A stretch of 64,000 nucleotides of DNA from Bradyrhizobium sp. CCGB12. Its GTDB lineage: Bacteria > Pseudomonadota > Alphaproteobacteria > Rhizobiales > Xanthobacteraceae. Where the stretch lies: NCBI RefSeq assembly GCF_024199845.1, contig NZ_JANADO010000001.1, positions 3,038,001 through 3,102,000 on the forward strand. Reading direction: 5' to 3'. Below, in pieces: positions 33,300-40,906 of the stretch; position 1 is the stretch's first letter, and every line of letters starts with the position of its first letter. A program made the position numbers and the translations under genes. Below the pieces are notes generated by a model. It did not search any database and had not been told where the DNA came from. It was given only the letters and a program-made list of their open reading frames with translations.

Positions 33300-34069
33300 A
33301 CTCGGACCCCTTCATCAGCCTGCAAGGCGTCCGAAAAGTCTATCGCAACGGCGGCGCCGAGTTCCTGGCGGTGTCCGACGTGACCATGGACGTGCAGGAA
33401 GGCGAGCTCGTCTCGCTGGTCGGCCCCTCCGGTTGCGGCAAGACCACGGTGATGAAGATTTTGGCCGGCCTGCACGGCGCCGACGGCGGCACCGTCAGGA
33501 TAGGCAATGCCAAAAGCCCGTTCGATCCGACTCGCGACATCGGCATGGTGTTCCAGCAGGCGCTGCTCTTGAAGTGGCGCACCATCCTGGACAACGTGCT
33601 GCTGCCGGCCGAGATCGTCGGCCTGCCGATGAAGGCCGCGCGCGAGCGGGCGCGCGACCTGCTCAATTTGGTGGGTCTTGCCGGCTACGAGCAGAAATAT
33701 CCGCAGCAGCTCTCCGGCGGCATGCAGCAGCGCACCGCGATCGCGCGCGCCTTCATCCACGATCCCAAACTGATCCTGATGGACGAACCGTTCGGCGCAC
33801 TGGACGCCTTGACGCGCGAGCAGATGAATCTGGAGATGCTGCGGATCTGGCGCGAGAGCGGCAAGACCATCATCTTCGTCACGCACTCGATCCAGGAAGC
33901 CGTCTTCCTGTCCTCGCACTGCGCCGTGCTGACGGCGGGTCCTGCGAAGATGGCCGACTATTTTGCGATCGACCTGCCCTTCCCGCGCGACCTGCCGCTG
34001 AAGACGACGGATGCGTTCGGCGCGTATGCAAGGCGGATTTACGCAAAGCTGGGCTTGGGTGCGGCGTAA
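33296..34069 (+). CDS. ABC transporter ATP-binding protein
   Basis: 257 residues. Walker A GPSGCGKTT, Q-loop MVFQQALLLKWRT, ABC signature LSGGMQQRTAIARAF, Walker B LILMDEPFGALDALTRE and the H-loop histidine in FVTHSIQEA. The sequence is of the SsuB/TauB/ThiZ class, matching the permease and binding protein. The ATGA overlap couples it to the DapA-like gene and ends the operon. Confidence 0.92.
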   Translation: MNSDPFISLQGVRKVYRNGGAEFLAVSDVTMDVQEGELVSLVGPSGCGKTTVMKILAGLHGADGGTVRIGNAKSPFDPTRDIGMVFQQALLLKWRTILDNVLLPAEIVGLPMKAARERARDLLNLVGLAGYEQKYPQQLSGGMQQRTAIARAFIHDPKLILMDEPFGALDALTREQMNLEMLRIWRESGKTIIFVTHSIQEAVFLSSHCAVLTAGPAKMADYFAIDLPFPRDLPLKTTDAFGAYARRIYAKLGLGAA

Positions 34070-34089
34070 GACGCCACACGATAGGTCCT

Positions 34090-34178
34090 GTAGGGTGGGC
34101 AAAGCGCAAGCGTGCCCACCATTGCCCATGAAACGAGAGAACGTGGGCACGGCGCAAGTGCGCCTTTGCCCACCCTGC
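34090..34178. repeat. Dispersed inverted repeat GTAGGGTGGGCAAAG...CTTTGCCCACCCTGC
   Basis: The left end GTAGGGTGGGCAAAGCGCAAGCGTGCCCACC and right end mirror each other; this is a frequent intergenic repeat in bradyrhizobia. No gene in the gap 34070-34218. Confidence 0.7.
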
Positions 34179-34218
34179 GAGAGCCGGGCGCGGCGTGAAC
34201 ACCGCGCCCTCCTCGCAA

Positions 34219-35310
34219 TCAGCTCTTGTTGCGCATCTTGCTGAGCAGATAGTTGTCGTAAAAATTCTCAGCGATCTGCGTGTAGAAAAGCAGCTCCTTC
34301 ATATAGGCGTCGTGGCTGTCCTTGGTCCGCTTGAACAGGTCGCTCTTGGCGGCGAGCTCGTTCAGATGCTCCTGGGTTGCGTTGTAGCAGGCTTCCAGCA
34401 CCGGCTGCGGGAACGCCTTCAGCTCCGCGCCATTGGCGATCAGCCGCTTCAGCGCCGCCGGATTCACGTTGTCGTATTTCTCGAGCATCCAGGCGCCGGC
34501 TGCCGAGCCGGCCTGGTTGACGATGGCCTGATATTGCTTGGGCAGCGAGGCCCATTTCTCGTCGTTGACGATCATGTGCAGCATGGCGCCGCCTTCCCAC
34601 CAACCGGGGAAGTAGTAGTACTTGGCGACCTTCTGGAAACCGAGCTTCTCGTCGTCATAGGGACCGACGAATTCGGCGGCGTCGATCGAGCCCTTCTCCA
34701 GTGCCGAATAGACCTCGCCGCCGGCGATCTGCTGCGGCACGATGCCGAGCCGCGCCAGCACATGGCCGCCCATGCCGGCGATGCGGAATTTGAGGCCCTT
34801 GAGATCGTCGACAGTCTTGATCTCCTTGCGGAACCAGCCGCCCATCTGCGTGCCGGAATTGCCGCAGAGGATGGCGTGCGCCTTGAACGGCTTGAGCGCT
34901 TCGTTGGTGAGGTCGGCGCCGCCGCCGAAGTGCCACCATGATTCCTGATGGCGATGGTTCATGCCGAAGGGCGCGCCGGTGGCATAGGCCAGCGCGGGCT
35001 CCTTGCCGATGTAAAAATAGAGCGGCGTCTGCGCCATCTCGATGGAGGCGGAGCTGACGGCATCGAGCGCCTGCAGGCCGGGCACGAGTTCGCCGGCGGC
35101 GAAGGTCTGGATCTGGAATTTGTTGTCGGTGGCTTCCGCGACGTACTTCGCGAAGGTCTGCGCCGTGCCGTAGATGGTGTCGAGCGACTTCGGGAAGCTC
35201 GAGGTCAGGCGCCATTTGATCTCGGGCGCGCTCTGCGCGATCGCAGGGGCTGCAACCAGCGTCGTCGCACCCGCGACCGCGCCACCCTTGAGGAATGTAC
35301 GGCGTTTCAT
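34219..35310 (-). CDS. TRAP transporter substrate-binding protein (DctP family)
   Basis: 363 residues. N-terminal twin-arginine signal MKRRTFLKGGAVAGATTL...AIA, so exported folded by Tat. The DctP/TakP fold shows in WRLTSSFPKSLDTIYGTAQTFAKYV, the GLKFRIAGMGGHVLARLG segment with the ligand-carboxylate-binding Arg, and AAEFVGPYDDEKLGF. The sequence resembles binding proteins for keto or hydroxy acids. No DctQ/DctM membrane genes are adjacent, so its transporter partner must lie elsewhere. GGGAGA precedes the ATG. Confidence 0.87.
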   Translation of the reverse strand: MKRRTFLKGGAVAGATTLVAAPAIAQSAPEIKWRLTSSFPKSLDTIYGTAQTFAKYVAEATDNKFQIQTFAAGELVPGLQALDAVSSASIEMAQTPLYFYIGKEPALAYATGAPFGMNHRHQESWWHFGGGADLTNEALKPFKAHAILCGNSGTQMGGWFRKEIKTVDDLKGLKFRIAGMGGHVLARLGIVPQQIAGGEVYSALEKGSIDAAEFVGPYDDEKLGFQKVAKYYYFPGWWEGGAMLHMIVNDEKWASLPKQYQAIVNQAGSAAGAWMLEKYDNVNPAALKRLIANGAELKAFPQPVLEACYNATQEHLNELAAKSDLFKRTKDSHDAYMKELLFYTQIAENFYDNYLLSKMRNKS

Positions 35311-35476
35311 GATGGGTCTCCCTTGAAGTCAGCTCGAATGGATGGCCTTGGCAACGGTCTTGGCGAACCGTTTGCCCGTTCCCGGAGCGGAGTTCAAGCT
35401 GCGACGGAATGACGGTGCCGCCGAGGCGGCGACCGCTCAGGCGTCCTGACGAAGAACCGACAGCCCAGTCCCCGCC

Positions 35477-35980
35477 TCACGCAGCCGCGGCTTCCTCGTA
35501 CATCCCGGCGACGAAATCGCTGAACGTCGATGCAAGCGGCAGGACATAGCCCCATTTGTCGGACATCGCCTGCGCCAGCGTCCAGGGTTTCTCGTACTCG
35601 GCAACCTCGTGGTCCATGAACCAGATCTTGCCGAAATGCGCCTCGTTGATCGTCATGCAGATCGGGTTGCCGCCATGGTCGCTCATGATCCACAACAGCT
35701 CATCGACGGTTGGCCATTGCGGCGTCTGACGCGTTTGGACCAGCGAGCACTCGTCGCGCCGCAATCCCAGCACCTCCTGGATCGCACCCGCCCAGTGCCC
35801 TTGCGGCCAGTTGAACTCGGCCGACCCCTGATGATAGCCGCCGGCGCAGGCCAGCAGGAAGCGGCGATAGTCGTCCGGCAATCGGCAGCCGATGGAGGTC
35901 TCGAAGGCTGCGAGCGCAGCCTCGGTCGGTTGCTCCGCGCCGGCGTAGTCGACGCCCGCGATGAATTTCGCTAATTCCAT
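35477..35980 (-). CDS. SMI1/KNR4-family protein
   Basis: 167 residues. The SUKH pattern is visible: LAAFETSIGCRLPDDYRRFLLACAGGYHQGS followed by VDELLWIMSDHGGNPICMTI and GKIWFMDHE. SMI1/KNR4 proteins are often immunity proteins of contact-dependent toxins, but single copies also occur in housekeeping contexts; no toxin gene is adjacent here, so no such role is claimed. The start at 35980 gives MELAKFIAG; upstream extension is non-coding. Confidence 0.75.
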   Translation of the reverse strand: MELAKFIAGVDYAGAEQPTEAALAAFETSIGCRLPDDYRRFLLACAGGYHQGSAEFNWPQGHWAGAIQEVLGLRRDECSLVQTRQTPQWPTVDELLWIMSDHGGNPICMTINEAHFGKIWFMDHEVAEYEKPWTLAQAMSDKWGYVLPLASTFSDFVAGMYEEAAAA

Positions 35981-36077
35981 GCACGCTCTCCGCGGCGCAG
36001 AAGCGCGCCATGCCTTCGTCGCAGCCGCCGTGCAACGGGTTCGACCGTGCAGGATCAGGACGAAAGGAGCGTTTCTC

Positions 36078-36335
36078 TCAGAGCAGCTTTGCGCTGACGA
36101 ACAGCGCGCGCACGGCGTTGGTTGCCTGCACTGCGAGCATGGCATTCTCGGCCGCGCCCTCCAGGGCCGCGACCGCGTCCTCATGCAGGGAGCGGAATTC
36201 CATCCATTCCACCGATTTGAAATTGGTCAGGAACTGATAAGCCTGGCCGACGGTCGCAATCGCCAACGTGTCACCGTTCAGTTTGATCTTGAACGTCGTG
36301 CGCAGCGGGGTCTCAGAACTTGATGGATCACTCAT
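36078..36335 (-). CDS. DUF982-family small protein
   Basis: 85 residues, soluble. FKIKLNGDTLAIATVGQAYQFLTNF...VEWMEFRSLHEDAVAALEGAAENAMLAVQATNAVRALF matches the small helical DUF982 proteins of rhizobia. Function not known. Monocistronic by spacing. Confidence 0.7.
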   Translation of the reverse strand: MSDPSSSETPLRTTFKIKLNGDTLAIATVGQAYQFLTNFKSVEWMEFRSLHEDAVAALEGAAENAMLAVQATNAVRALFVSAKLL

Positions 36336-36401
36336 GGGCTGCTTCTGGACGAGGACGACTTAACGAAGGGGAAACGGCAGCCCCGCCGTGGCAGGCAAAT
36401 A

Positions 36402-37421
36402 TCAGGAATCGGTGCTCGCGCGCTGCGAGGCGGTCGCCGATCCGCTCAGGCTTGGCACCACGACGAGGCGGTTGAACTCGCCATTGTCGTAGGCCTTGAG
36501 GAAACGATCATAGTCCTTGATCGAGACGCAGCCGTTGGAATCGCCGCGCGGCCCGAGCATGTAGCTGTGGGTGAGAAGACCGACGCGGCCGAGCGCGCTC
36601 GTGCCTTCGACCGGAGTCATCCGCAGCGCCCGGACGCCGTGGAACAGCTTTTCCCGCGGCTTCAATTCATAGGTGGCGGGCGGCGTCGCGCCGACCATGC
36701 GCTGGTCGACATGGTCGGGGTTGTCCATCAGCGCGCCCAGGCCGGAATGGGCTTCCAGCGCAACGCCGCTCGGCAGGTAGAGCGCCTTGGCCTTGATGTC
36801 ATAGACTGCCGTCCGCGAATCGTAGCCGAGCGCGGCGAGATCGGGCCCCTTGCTAAACAGGCCGCTGTCGGGCGTCAGCGAGGCCAGCTTGATCTTGTCG
36901 GTGAATTTTTCGAAGAAATTGCGGTTGTCGACCCTGGGGTTCGTCTCCGCATAAGCTTGGCTGGATGCGATCTGGGCGGAGAAGTCCGCCTGCGTCGGAC
37001 GCGAGCGCGGCATCGGGATGGCGTCGGCGCGCTGCGAGGGCCTCGTCTCCTCAACCGCGGACCGGTCGTCGTCGGTCAGGGTCGAGCGCCAGTCGTCACC
37101 CTGGAGCTTTTGGGCGAGCATCGCCTTGGCATCGCGAAGCTTGAGCTGAACCGCATTCAGGGCGGAGCGCTCCAGCGTCCGCAGGCCGAGTTCGCGGGCG
37201 GGCGGATTGCCGGAGGCCGAAGCGAAACGGTCTTCGAATGAAGGGGTATTGGCCGGCGGCAACGCGGCGGAGACCAGCGGGGTCGAATCGCCCATATCCG
37301 CAACCCACGCGGCAGCGCCAAGCGCCAACGCGATCGCTGCCAGAGACAGCAAAATCGTTTCGGCTCGCCCGACACGGCGGCGCGACAACAGCCTCTCGGC
37401 GTGTGCTGCGTCGGAAACCAT
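36402..37421 (-). CDS. DUF2778 (Tlde1-like L,D-transpeptidase fold) membrane protein
   Basis: 339 residues from ATG 37421, which has GGGGA six bases upstream. One N-terminal membrane helix (ETILLSLAAIALALGAAAWVA), a long helical/disordered linker with K/D/A content, then a C-terminal domain (about 215-320) with LEAHSGLGALMDNP, THSYMLGPRGDSNGCVSIKDYDRFLKAY: the catalytic-type Cys in SNGCVSI and His in THSYM fit the DUF2778/L,D-transpeptidase fold. Tlde1 effectors share this fold, but the membrane anchor and lack of T6SS genes suggest a house peptidoglycan role here (inference). Confidence 0.75.
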   Translation of the reverse strand: MVSDAAHAERLLSRRRVGRAETILLSLAAIALALGAAAWVADMGDSTPLVSAALPPANTPSFEDRFASASGNPPARELGLRTLERSALNAVQLKLRDAKAMLAQKLQGDDWRSTLTDDDRSAVEETRPSQRADAIPMPRSRPTQADFSAQIASSQAYAETNPRVDNRNFFEKFTDKIKLASLTPDSGLFSKGPDLAALGYDSRTAVYDIKAKALYLPSGVALEAHSGLGALMDNPDHVDQRMVGATPPATYELKPREKLFHGVRALRMTPVEGTSALGRVGLLTHSYMLGPRGDSNGCVSIKDYDRFLKAYDNGEFNRLVVVPSLSGSATASQRASTDS

Positions 37422-37565
37422 TAGATCCCCAAATCGACCCCCGGGGGTGACCCAACCCCCACCCGGAGACTCTATACCAGCTACCACATTGGGAGCCAAA
37501 AGTTAGGCATAATCGCGGCCGGCAAGGCCTGGCGAGGGTCGGGCAAGCCTCCCTAGGGGTATCCA

Positions 37566-38000
37566 ATGACCGATCCTTTCGATCTAGAGCGCTTTGTCCG
37601 GGCCCAGGACCCGGTCTATCGCGACGTCCAGGGGGAATTGGCCCGGGGCCGGAAGCAGACTCACTGGATGTGGTTCATCTTCCCGCAGGTCGCAGGCCTC
37701 GGCTTCAGCGCCATGTCACAGCGCTACGCCATCGGCTCCCGGGCGGAGGCCGAAGCCTATCTCGCCCATCCCGTGCTTGGGGGGCGCCTCACCGAATGCA
37801 CCAGGCTCGTGCTCGCCGTTCAGGGGCGGACCATCAATGCGATCCTCGGCGCGCCTGACGACGCCAAATTCCGCTCGTCGATGACGCTGTTCGGCGCGGT
37901 ATCGGATGACCCCATTTTCGGCGAAGCGCTCGCCCGATATTTCGCGGGCGAGCGCGACGGCACCACGCTGGAGATCCTCTCGAAGCTCGATCAGGCCTGA
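37566..38000 (+). CDS. DUF1810-family protein
   Basis: 144 residues. The family-defining start DPFDLERFVRAQDPVY...ELARGRKQTHWMWFIFPQVAGLG and the segment YLAHPVLGGRLTEC are present. It is the DUF1810/calpastatin-like family, structurally characterised but without assigned activity. Its stop codon abuts that of the convergent enoyl-CoA hydratase gene. Confidence 0.82.
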   Translation: MTDPFDLERFVRAQDPVYRDVQGELARGRKQTHWMWFIFPQVAGLGFSAMSQRYAIGSRAEAEAYLAHPVLGGRLTECTRLVLAVQGRTINAILGAPDDAKFRSSMTLFGAVSDDPIFGEALARYFAGERDGTTLEILSKLDQA

Positions 38001-38777
38001 TCAGCGTCCCTGGAAGACGGCCGCCCGCCGCTCGATGAAAGATTGAATGCCCTCCTTCGCGTCCGCGCTGCCGAGTACGCGGTCGCGAATGGTCGGGATG
38101 TGGGCGATCGCCGCCGCCTCGCCCCCCTCGACATATTTGGCCGCCGCTTCCTTGGTGACCTGGATGCCGAGCGGCGCATTGCGCGCGATGATGGCGGCAA
38201 GCGCCATTGCCCGCCCGACCTGCTCTCCAGGTGGCACGACCTCCTGGACGAGGCCGATCGCCTGGGCACGCTCGGCCGAAAACTCGTCGCACAGGAACAA
38301 ATGGTACATCGCATCGCCCCAGCCGGCGCGCGACAGGAAGCGGAGATGCGCGCCGCCGAGGGGCGCGATGCCGCGCTTGGACTCCATCTGGCAAAAGCGC
38401 GAATCCGCGGCCGCCACCACGATGTCACCGGTGAGCATCAGCTCGATACCGATAGTGAATACGATACCCTGAACGGCGGTGATAACAGGCTTGCGGCAGC
38501 GCTTGGTGAGCCCGAACGGATCGACGTTGCCCTCCTTGATGTTGCGCTTCTCGGCCGAAGGCCCGAAGAATTTCGGCATGTCGAGACCGGCGGTGAAATC
38601 CCTGCCCTCGGCGCAGATCACGCCGACGCGGTAGGCTTCGTTGTCGTGCAACTCGGTCAGCGCATCTGACAATTGCTCCATCATCGCCGGCGTGAACGCA
38701 TTCTTCTTCGCGGAATTGTCGATGACGATCTCGAGGACGTGGCCGTGCACTTCGGTGCGAATGTGTCCATCGCTCAT
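38001..38777 (-). CDS. Enoyl-CoA hydratase/isomerase family protein
   Basis: 258 residues, crotonase fold. VLEIVIDNSAKKNAFTPAMM, the oxyanion-hole segment CAEGRDFTAGLDM and VQGIVFTIGIELMLTGDIVVAAADSRF are typical. A predicted acid/base Glu in the usual position cannot be confirmed, so hydratase versus isomerase is open. Start at 38777 follows GAGAAG. It is followed (downstream on the minus strand no gene) and preceded by the tautomerase, with which it forms a probable operon (41-bp gap). Confidence 0.85.
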   Translation of the reverse strand: MSDGHIRTEVHGHVLEIVIDNSAKKNAFTPAMMEQLSDALTELHDNEAYRVGVICAEGRDFTAGLDMPKFFGPSAEKRNIKEGNVDPFGLTKRCRKPVITAVQGIVFTIGIELMLTGDIVVAAADSRFCQMESKRGIAPLGGAHLRFLSRAGWGDAMYHLFLCDEFSAERAQAIGLVQEVVPPGEQVGRAMALAAIIARNAPLGIQVTKEAAAKYVEGGEAAAIAHIPTIRDRVLGSADAKEGIQSFIERRAAVFQGR

Positions 38778-38818
38778 TTGCTTCTCTCCATGATTGATCG
38801 CCTGGTGTTGGCAGCGAG

Positions 38819-39295
38819 TCAGGCCGGCGACTGAAGTGCCGTGCGGATCGCGGTGATCCGCTCCGGCGTGAACACCCCGGTCTCCAGCAGCTGAAGGATC
38901 GAAAGCACGTCGCCGCGCGATCCCCAGCTTCCCTCCGCGATGATCTCGAAATTGACCCACCAGCTTGGCGCAGGCGCCTGCATTCCGCAGGCCTCGGCGA
39001 GCCGCGCGAGCACGTTGCGGATCACCTCGGCCCGCACCTCGGAAGGCCAGGCTGCGTTCATCACGGCGATATTGACCGTCATGATGTCGCGCGGCTGGTC
39101 CGAGAGGAGCCGGCCGCCGATCGCCAGGCAGTCAGCCGGCAGGTCCTTGAAGTGGACCTGAAAGCCCATTCGCGCCGTTGGCATGTGCTGGCCGATCTCG
39201 GGCTCGAGCACGGCATCGGTCAGGCTTTCCGCAAGCAGGCGGCGCTGCGCCAGGCTGAGCCGACCGGCAGGTGCGGTCACGGTGATGATGGTCAA
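38819..39295 (-). CDS. Tautomerase-superfamily protein
   Basis: 158 residues with a tandem beta-alpha-beta pattern: MTIITVTAPAGRLSLAQRRLLAESLTDAVL at the N-terminus and a second unit with DIMTVNIAVMNAAWPSEVRAEVI. In 4-oxalocrotonate tautomerases the catalytic residue is Pro-1 right after Met; here the second residue is Thr, so the classical nucleophile is missing unless the start is misassigned. Divergent from a TetR gene whose double operator lies between them. Confidence 0.7.
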   Translation of the reverse strand: MTIITVTAPAGRLSLAQRRLLAESLTDAVLEPEIGQHMPTARMGFQVHFKDLPADCLAIGGRLLSDQPRDIMTVNIAVMNAAWPSEVRAEVIRNVLARLAEACGMQAPAPSWWVNFEIIAEGSWGSRGDVLSILQLLETGVFTPERITAIRTALQSPA

Positions 39296-39314
39296 GTGAC
39301 GTTCCCTTTAACGC

Positions 39315-39363
39315 TATGACACTCGTCATATTTCAGGACGACTTGCCTATGTCAATCGTCATA
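39315..39363. promoter_or_regulatory. Two TetR-type operator copies
   Basis: TATGACACTCGTCATA at 39315-39330 has perfect arms TATGAC/GTCATA; TATGTCAATCGTCATA at 39348-39363 is the same with one mismatch. The centres are 33 bp apart, about three helical turns. They lie between the divergent tautomerase (39295) and TetR (39397) genes. Confidence 0.7.
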
Positions 39364-39396
39364 GTTTAGATGAGAGGGCCATTCGCGGGACATCCG

Positions 39397-40011
39397 ATGA
39401 CCTCCAGCACACGTGACAAGATGATCGCCGGCGCCGCCGACCTGATGAGCCGGCACGGCGTTAATGCCACCAGCATGCGCGACGTCGTGCGCCATACGGC
39501 GACGCCGCGCGGCTCGATCAGCCACCACTTTCCGGACGGCAAGCGGCAGCTGATCGCCGAAGCCGTGGCCTTTGCCGGCAAGCAGGTGTCCATTCCCCTG
39601 GAGAGGGCCATGAACGAACGCGGCGTCATCGGCGGCCTGAAAGCCTTCGTCGCATCGTGGCGCCGCCGGCTGGAGGCGACCGGCTTCGAGGCCGGCTGCC
39701 CGGTGCTCGCCGTGGCCGTCGACCGCTACGTTGGCGAAGCCTCCGACAAGGAGGACGAGACGGCGCAGCAGCATCTGCTCGATCTTGCCAACGGCGTCTT
39801 CGCCGACTGGCGGCAGATCATGTACGCCGCCCTGCTGCGCGAAGGGCTGGCTGCGGAACGGGCCGAGCGGCTTGCAACACTCGTCGTCGCCTCGATCGAA
39901 GGCACGGTCGCAATGTGCCGTGCGAGCCGCAGCGCTGCGGCGCTCGATCAGGTTCAAGAGGAACTGGAGACGGTGCTGACCGCCGCCCTCACCCGCACAA
40001 CAACCAAATAG
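39397..40011 (+). CDS. TetR-family transcriptional regulator
   Basis: 204 residues from ATG 39397 (GGGA upstream; a start nine codons earlier would be leaderless next to the operator). HTH at about 8-50: IAGAADLMSRHGVNATSMRDVVRHTATPRGSISHHFPDGK. The C-terminal domain resembles LmrA/YxaF-like TetR members (AGCPVLAVAVD). It most likely controls the divergent tautomerase/enoyl-CoA hydratase genes and the downstream hydratase gene, 12 bp after its stop. Confidence 0.85.
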   Translation: MTSSTRDKMIAGAADLMSRHGVNATSMRDVVRHTATPRGSISHHFPDGKRQLIAEAVAFAGKQVSIPLERAMNERGVIGGLKAFVASWRRRLEATGFEAGCPVLAVAVDRYVGEASDKEDETAQQHLLDLANGVFADWRQIMYAALLREGLAAERAERLATLVVASIEGTVAMCRASRSAAALDQVQEELETVLTAALTRTTTK

Positions 40012-40023
40012 ATCGGAAAAGCG

Positions 40024-40809
40024 ATGGATTTGTCCCGGCAACGCGAACTCGCCCGTCACCTCGCCAATCTGCGCCGCGAGGGCCGGCAACAAAGCGGCCT
40101 CGACGAGCGGTTGGTGCCTCCGGACGCCGAGACCGCGTACCGTGTCGCGCGGATGGTGGAAGAGGAATTGGGCTGGGACGTCGTCGGCTGGAAGATCGCC
40201 GGCATGAAGTCGGGACTGCAGCGCCAGCTTCGCGTCTCCTCGCCGATCTATGGGCGGGTGTTCGCTCCCCTGATCAAGGCCTCGCCCGCGACCGTCGAGC
40301 ACGCCAGGCAATGCAGCCCGATTCCGGAAGTCGAGTACCAGGCACGCCTGGGCGCCGATCTGCCGCCGCGCCCGAAGCCCTACAGGGTGGATGAGGTCGG
40401 CGACGCCGTCGCCTCGCTGCATCCCGGCATCGAGCTCGCGGAGTGCCGCTTCATTCACGACGCAGCGTTTCCGCCGATGCCCGCAATCATGGCCGACGGC
40501 TCCGGGTCAGGAACGATCGTGCTTGGAAAGCCCATCGCCGACTGGCGCAACCGCGACATCGCCAATCAGAACGTCATCCTCAATTGCAATGGCGTCGAGA
40601 GGCGCCGCGGCAGCGCTGCGGAGGCGATCGACCATCCGCTGGTGCCGCTCGCCTGGCTCGCCAACGAGCTGTCGCGCACCGGCATCGGTCTCAAGGCCGG
40701 CCAGACCATCAGCACGGGCACGCTGACGGGCATGCTGCGGCCGAAGGCTGGCGAGACTTACATCGCCGATTTCGGTCCGCTGGGAACCGTGAGCGCGACG
40801 TACGCCTGA
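40024..40809 (+). CDS. 2-keto-4-pentenoate hydratase / FAH-family protein
   Basis: 261 residues. Pattern of the MhpD/DmpE-type hydratases of meta-cleavage pathways: a helical N-terminus, [25 protein letters not shown], the metal-binding [15 protein letters not shown] (Glu-x-Glu), and [26 protein letters not shown] at the end. These enzymes add water to 2-hydroxypenta-2,4-dienoate-like dienols, and close relatives are oxalocrotonate decarboxylases. Together with tautomerase and enoyl-CoA hydratase this suggests catabolism of an aromatic or unsaturated acid. Confidence 0.82.
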   Translation: MDLSRQRELARHLANLRREGRQQSGLDERLVPPDAETAYRVARMVEEELGWDVVGWKIAGMKSGLQRQLRVSSPIYGRVFAPLIKASPATVEHARQCSPIPEVEYQARLGADLPPRPKPYRVDEVGDAVASLHPGIELAECRFIHDAAFPPMPAIMADGSGSGTIVLGKPIADWRNRDIANQNVILNCNGVERRRGSAAEAIDHPLVPLAWLANELSRTGIGLKAGQTISTGTLTGMLRPKAGETYIADFGPLGTVSATYA

Positions 40810-40906
40810 GGCGGGACCCGACGGCGAGGAGCGTAAACCCGCGATTAACATCGCCTGCCTATCTTCCGTGCAAAATAATTCTCCTGCGCCAATTGCCGGA
40901 CAGATC

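Noticed and set aside
35477..35980. SMI1/KNR4 gene as part of a toxin-immunity system
   Set aside because: No polymorphic toxin, Rhs or CDI gene is nearby.
36402..37421. DUF2778 protein as a secreted T6SS effector
   Set aside because: It has an N-terminal membrane anchor and no T6SS or immunity genes are adjacent.
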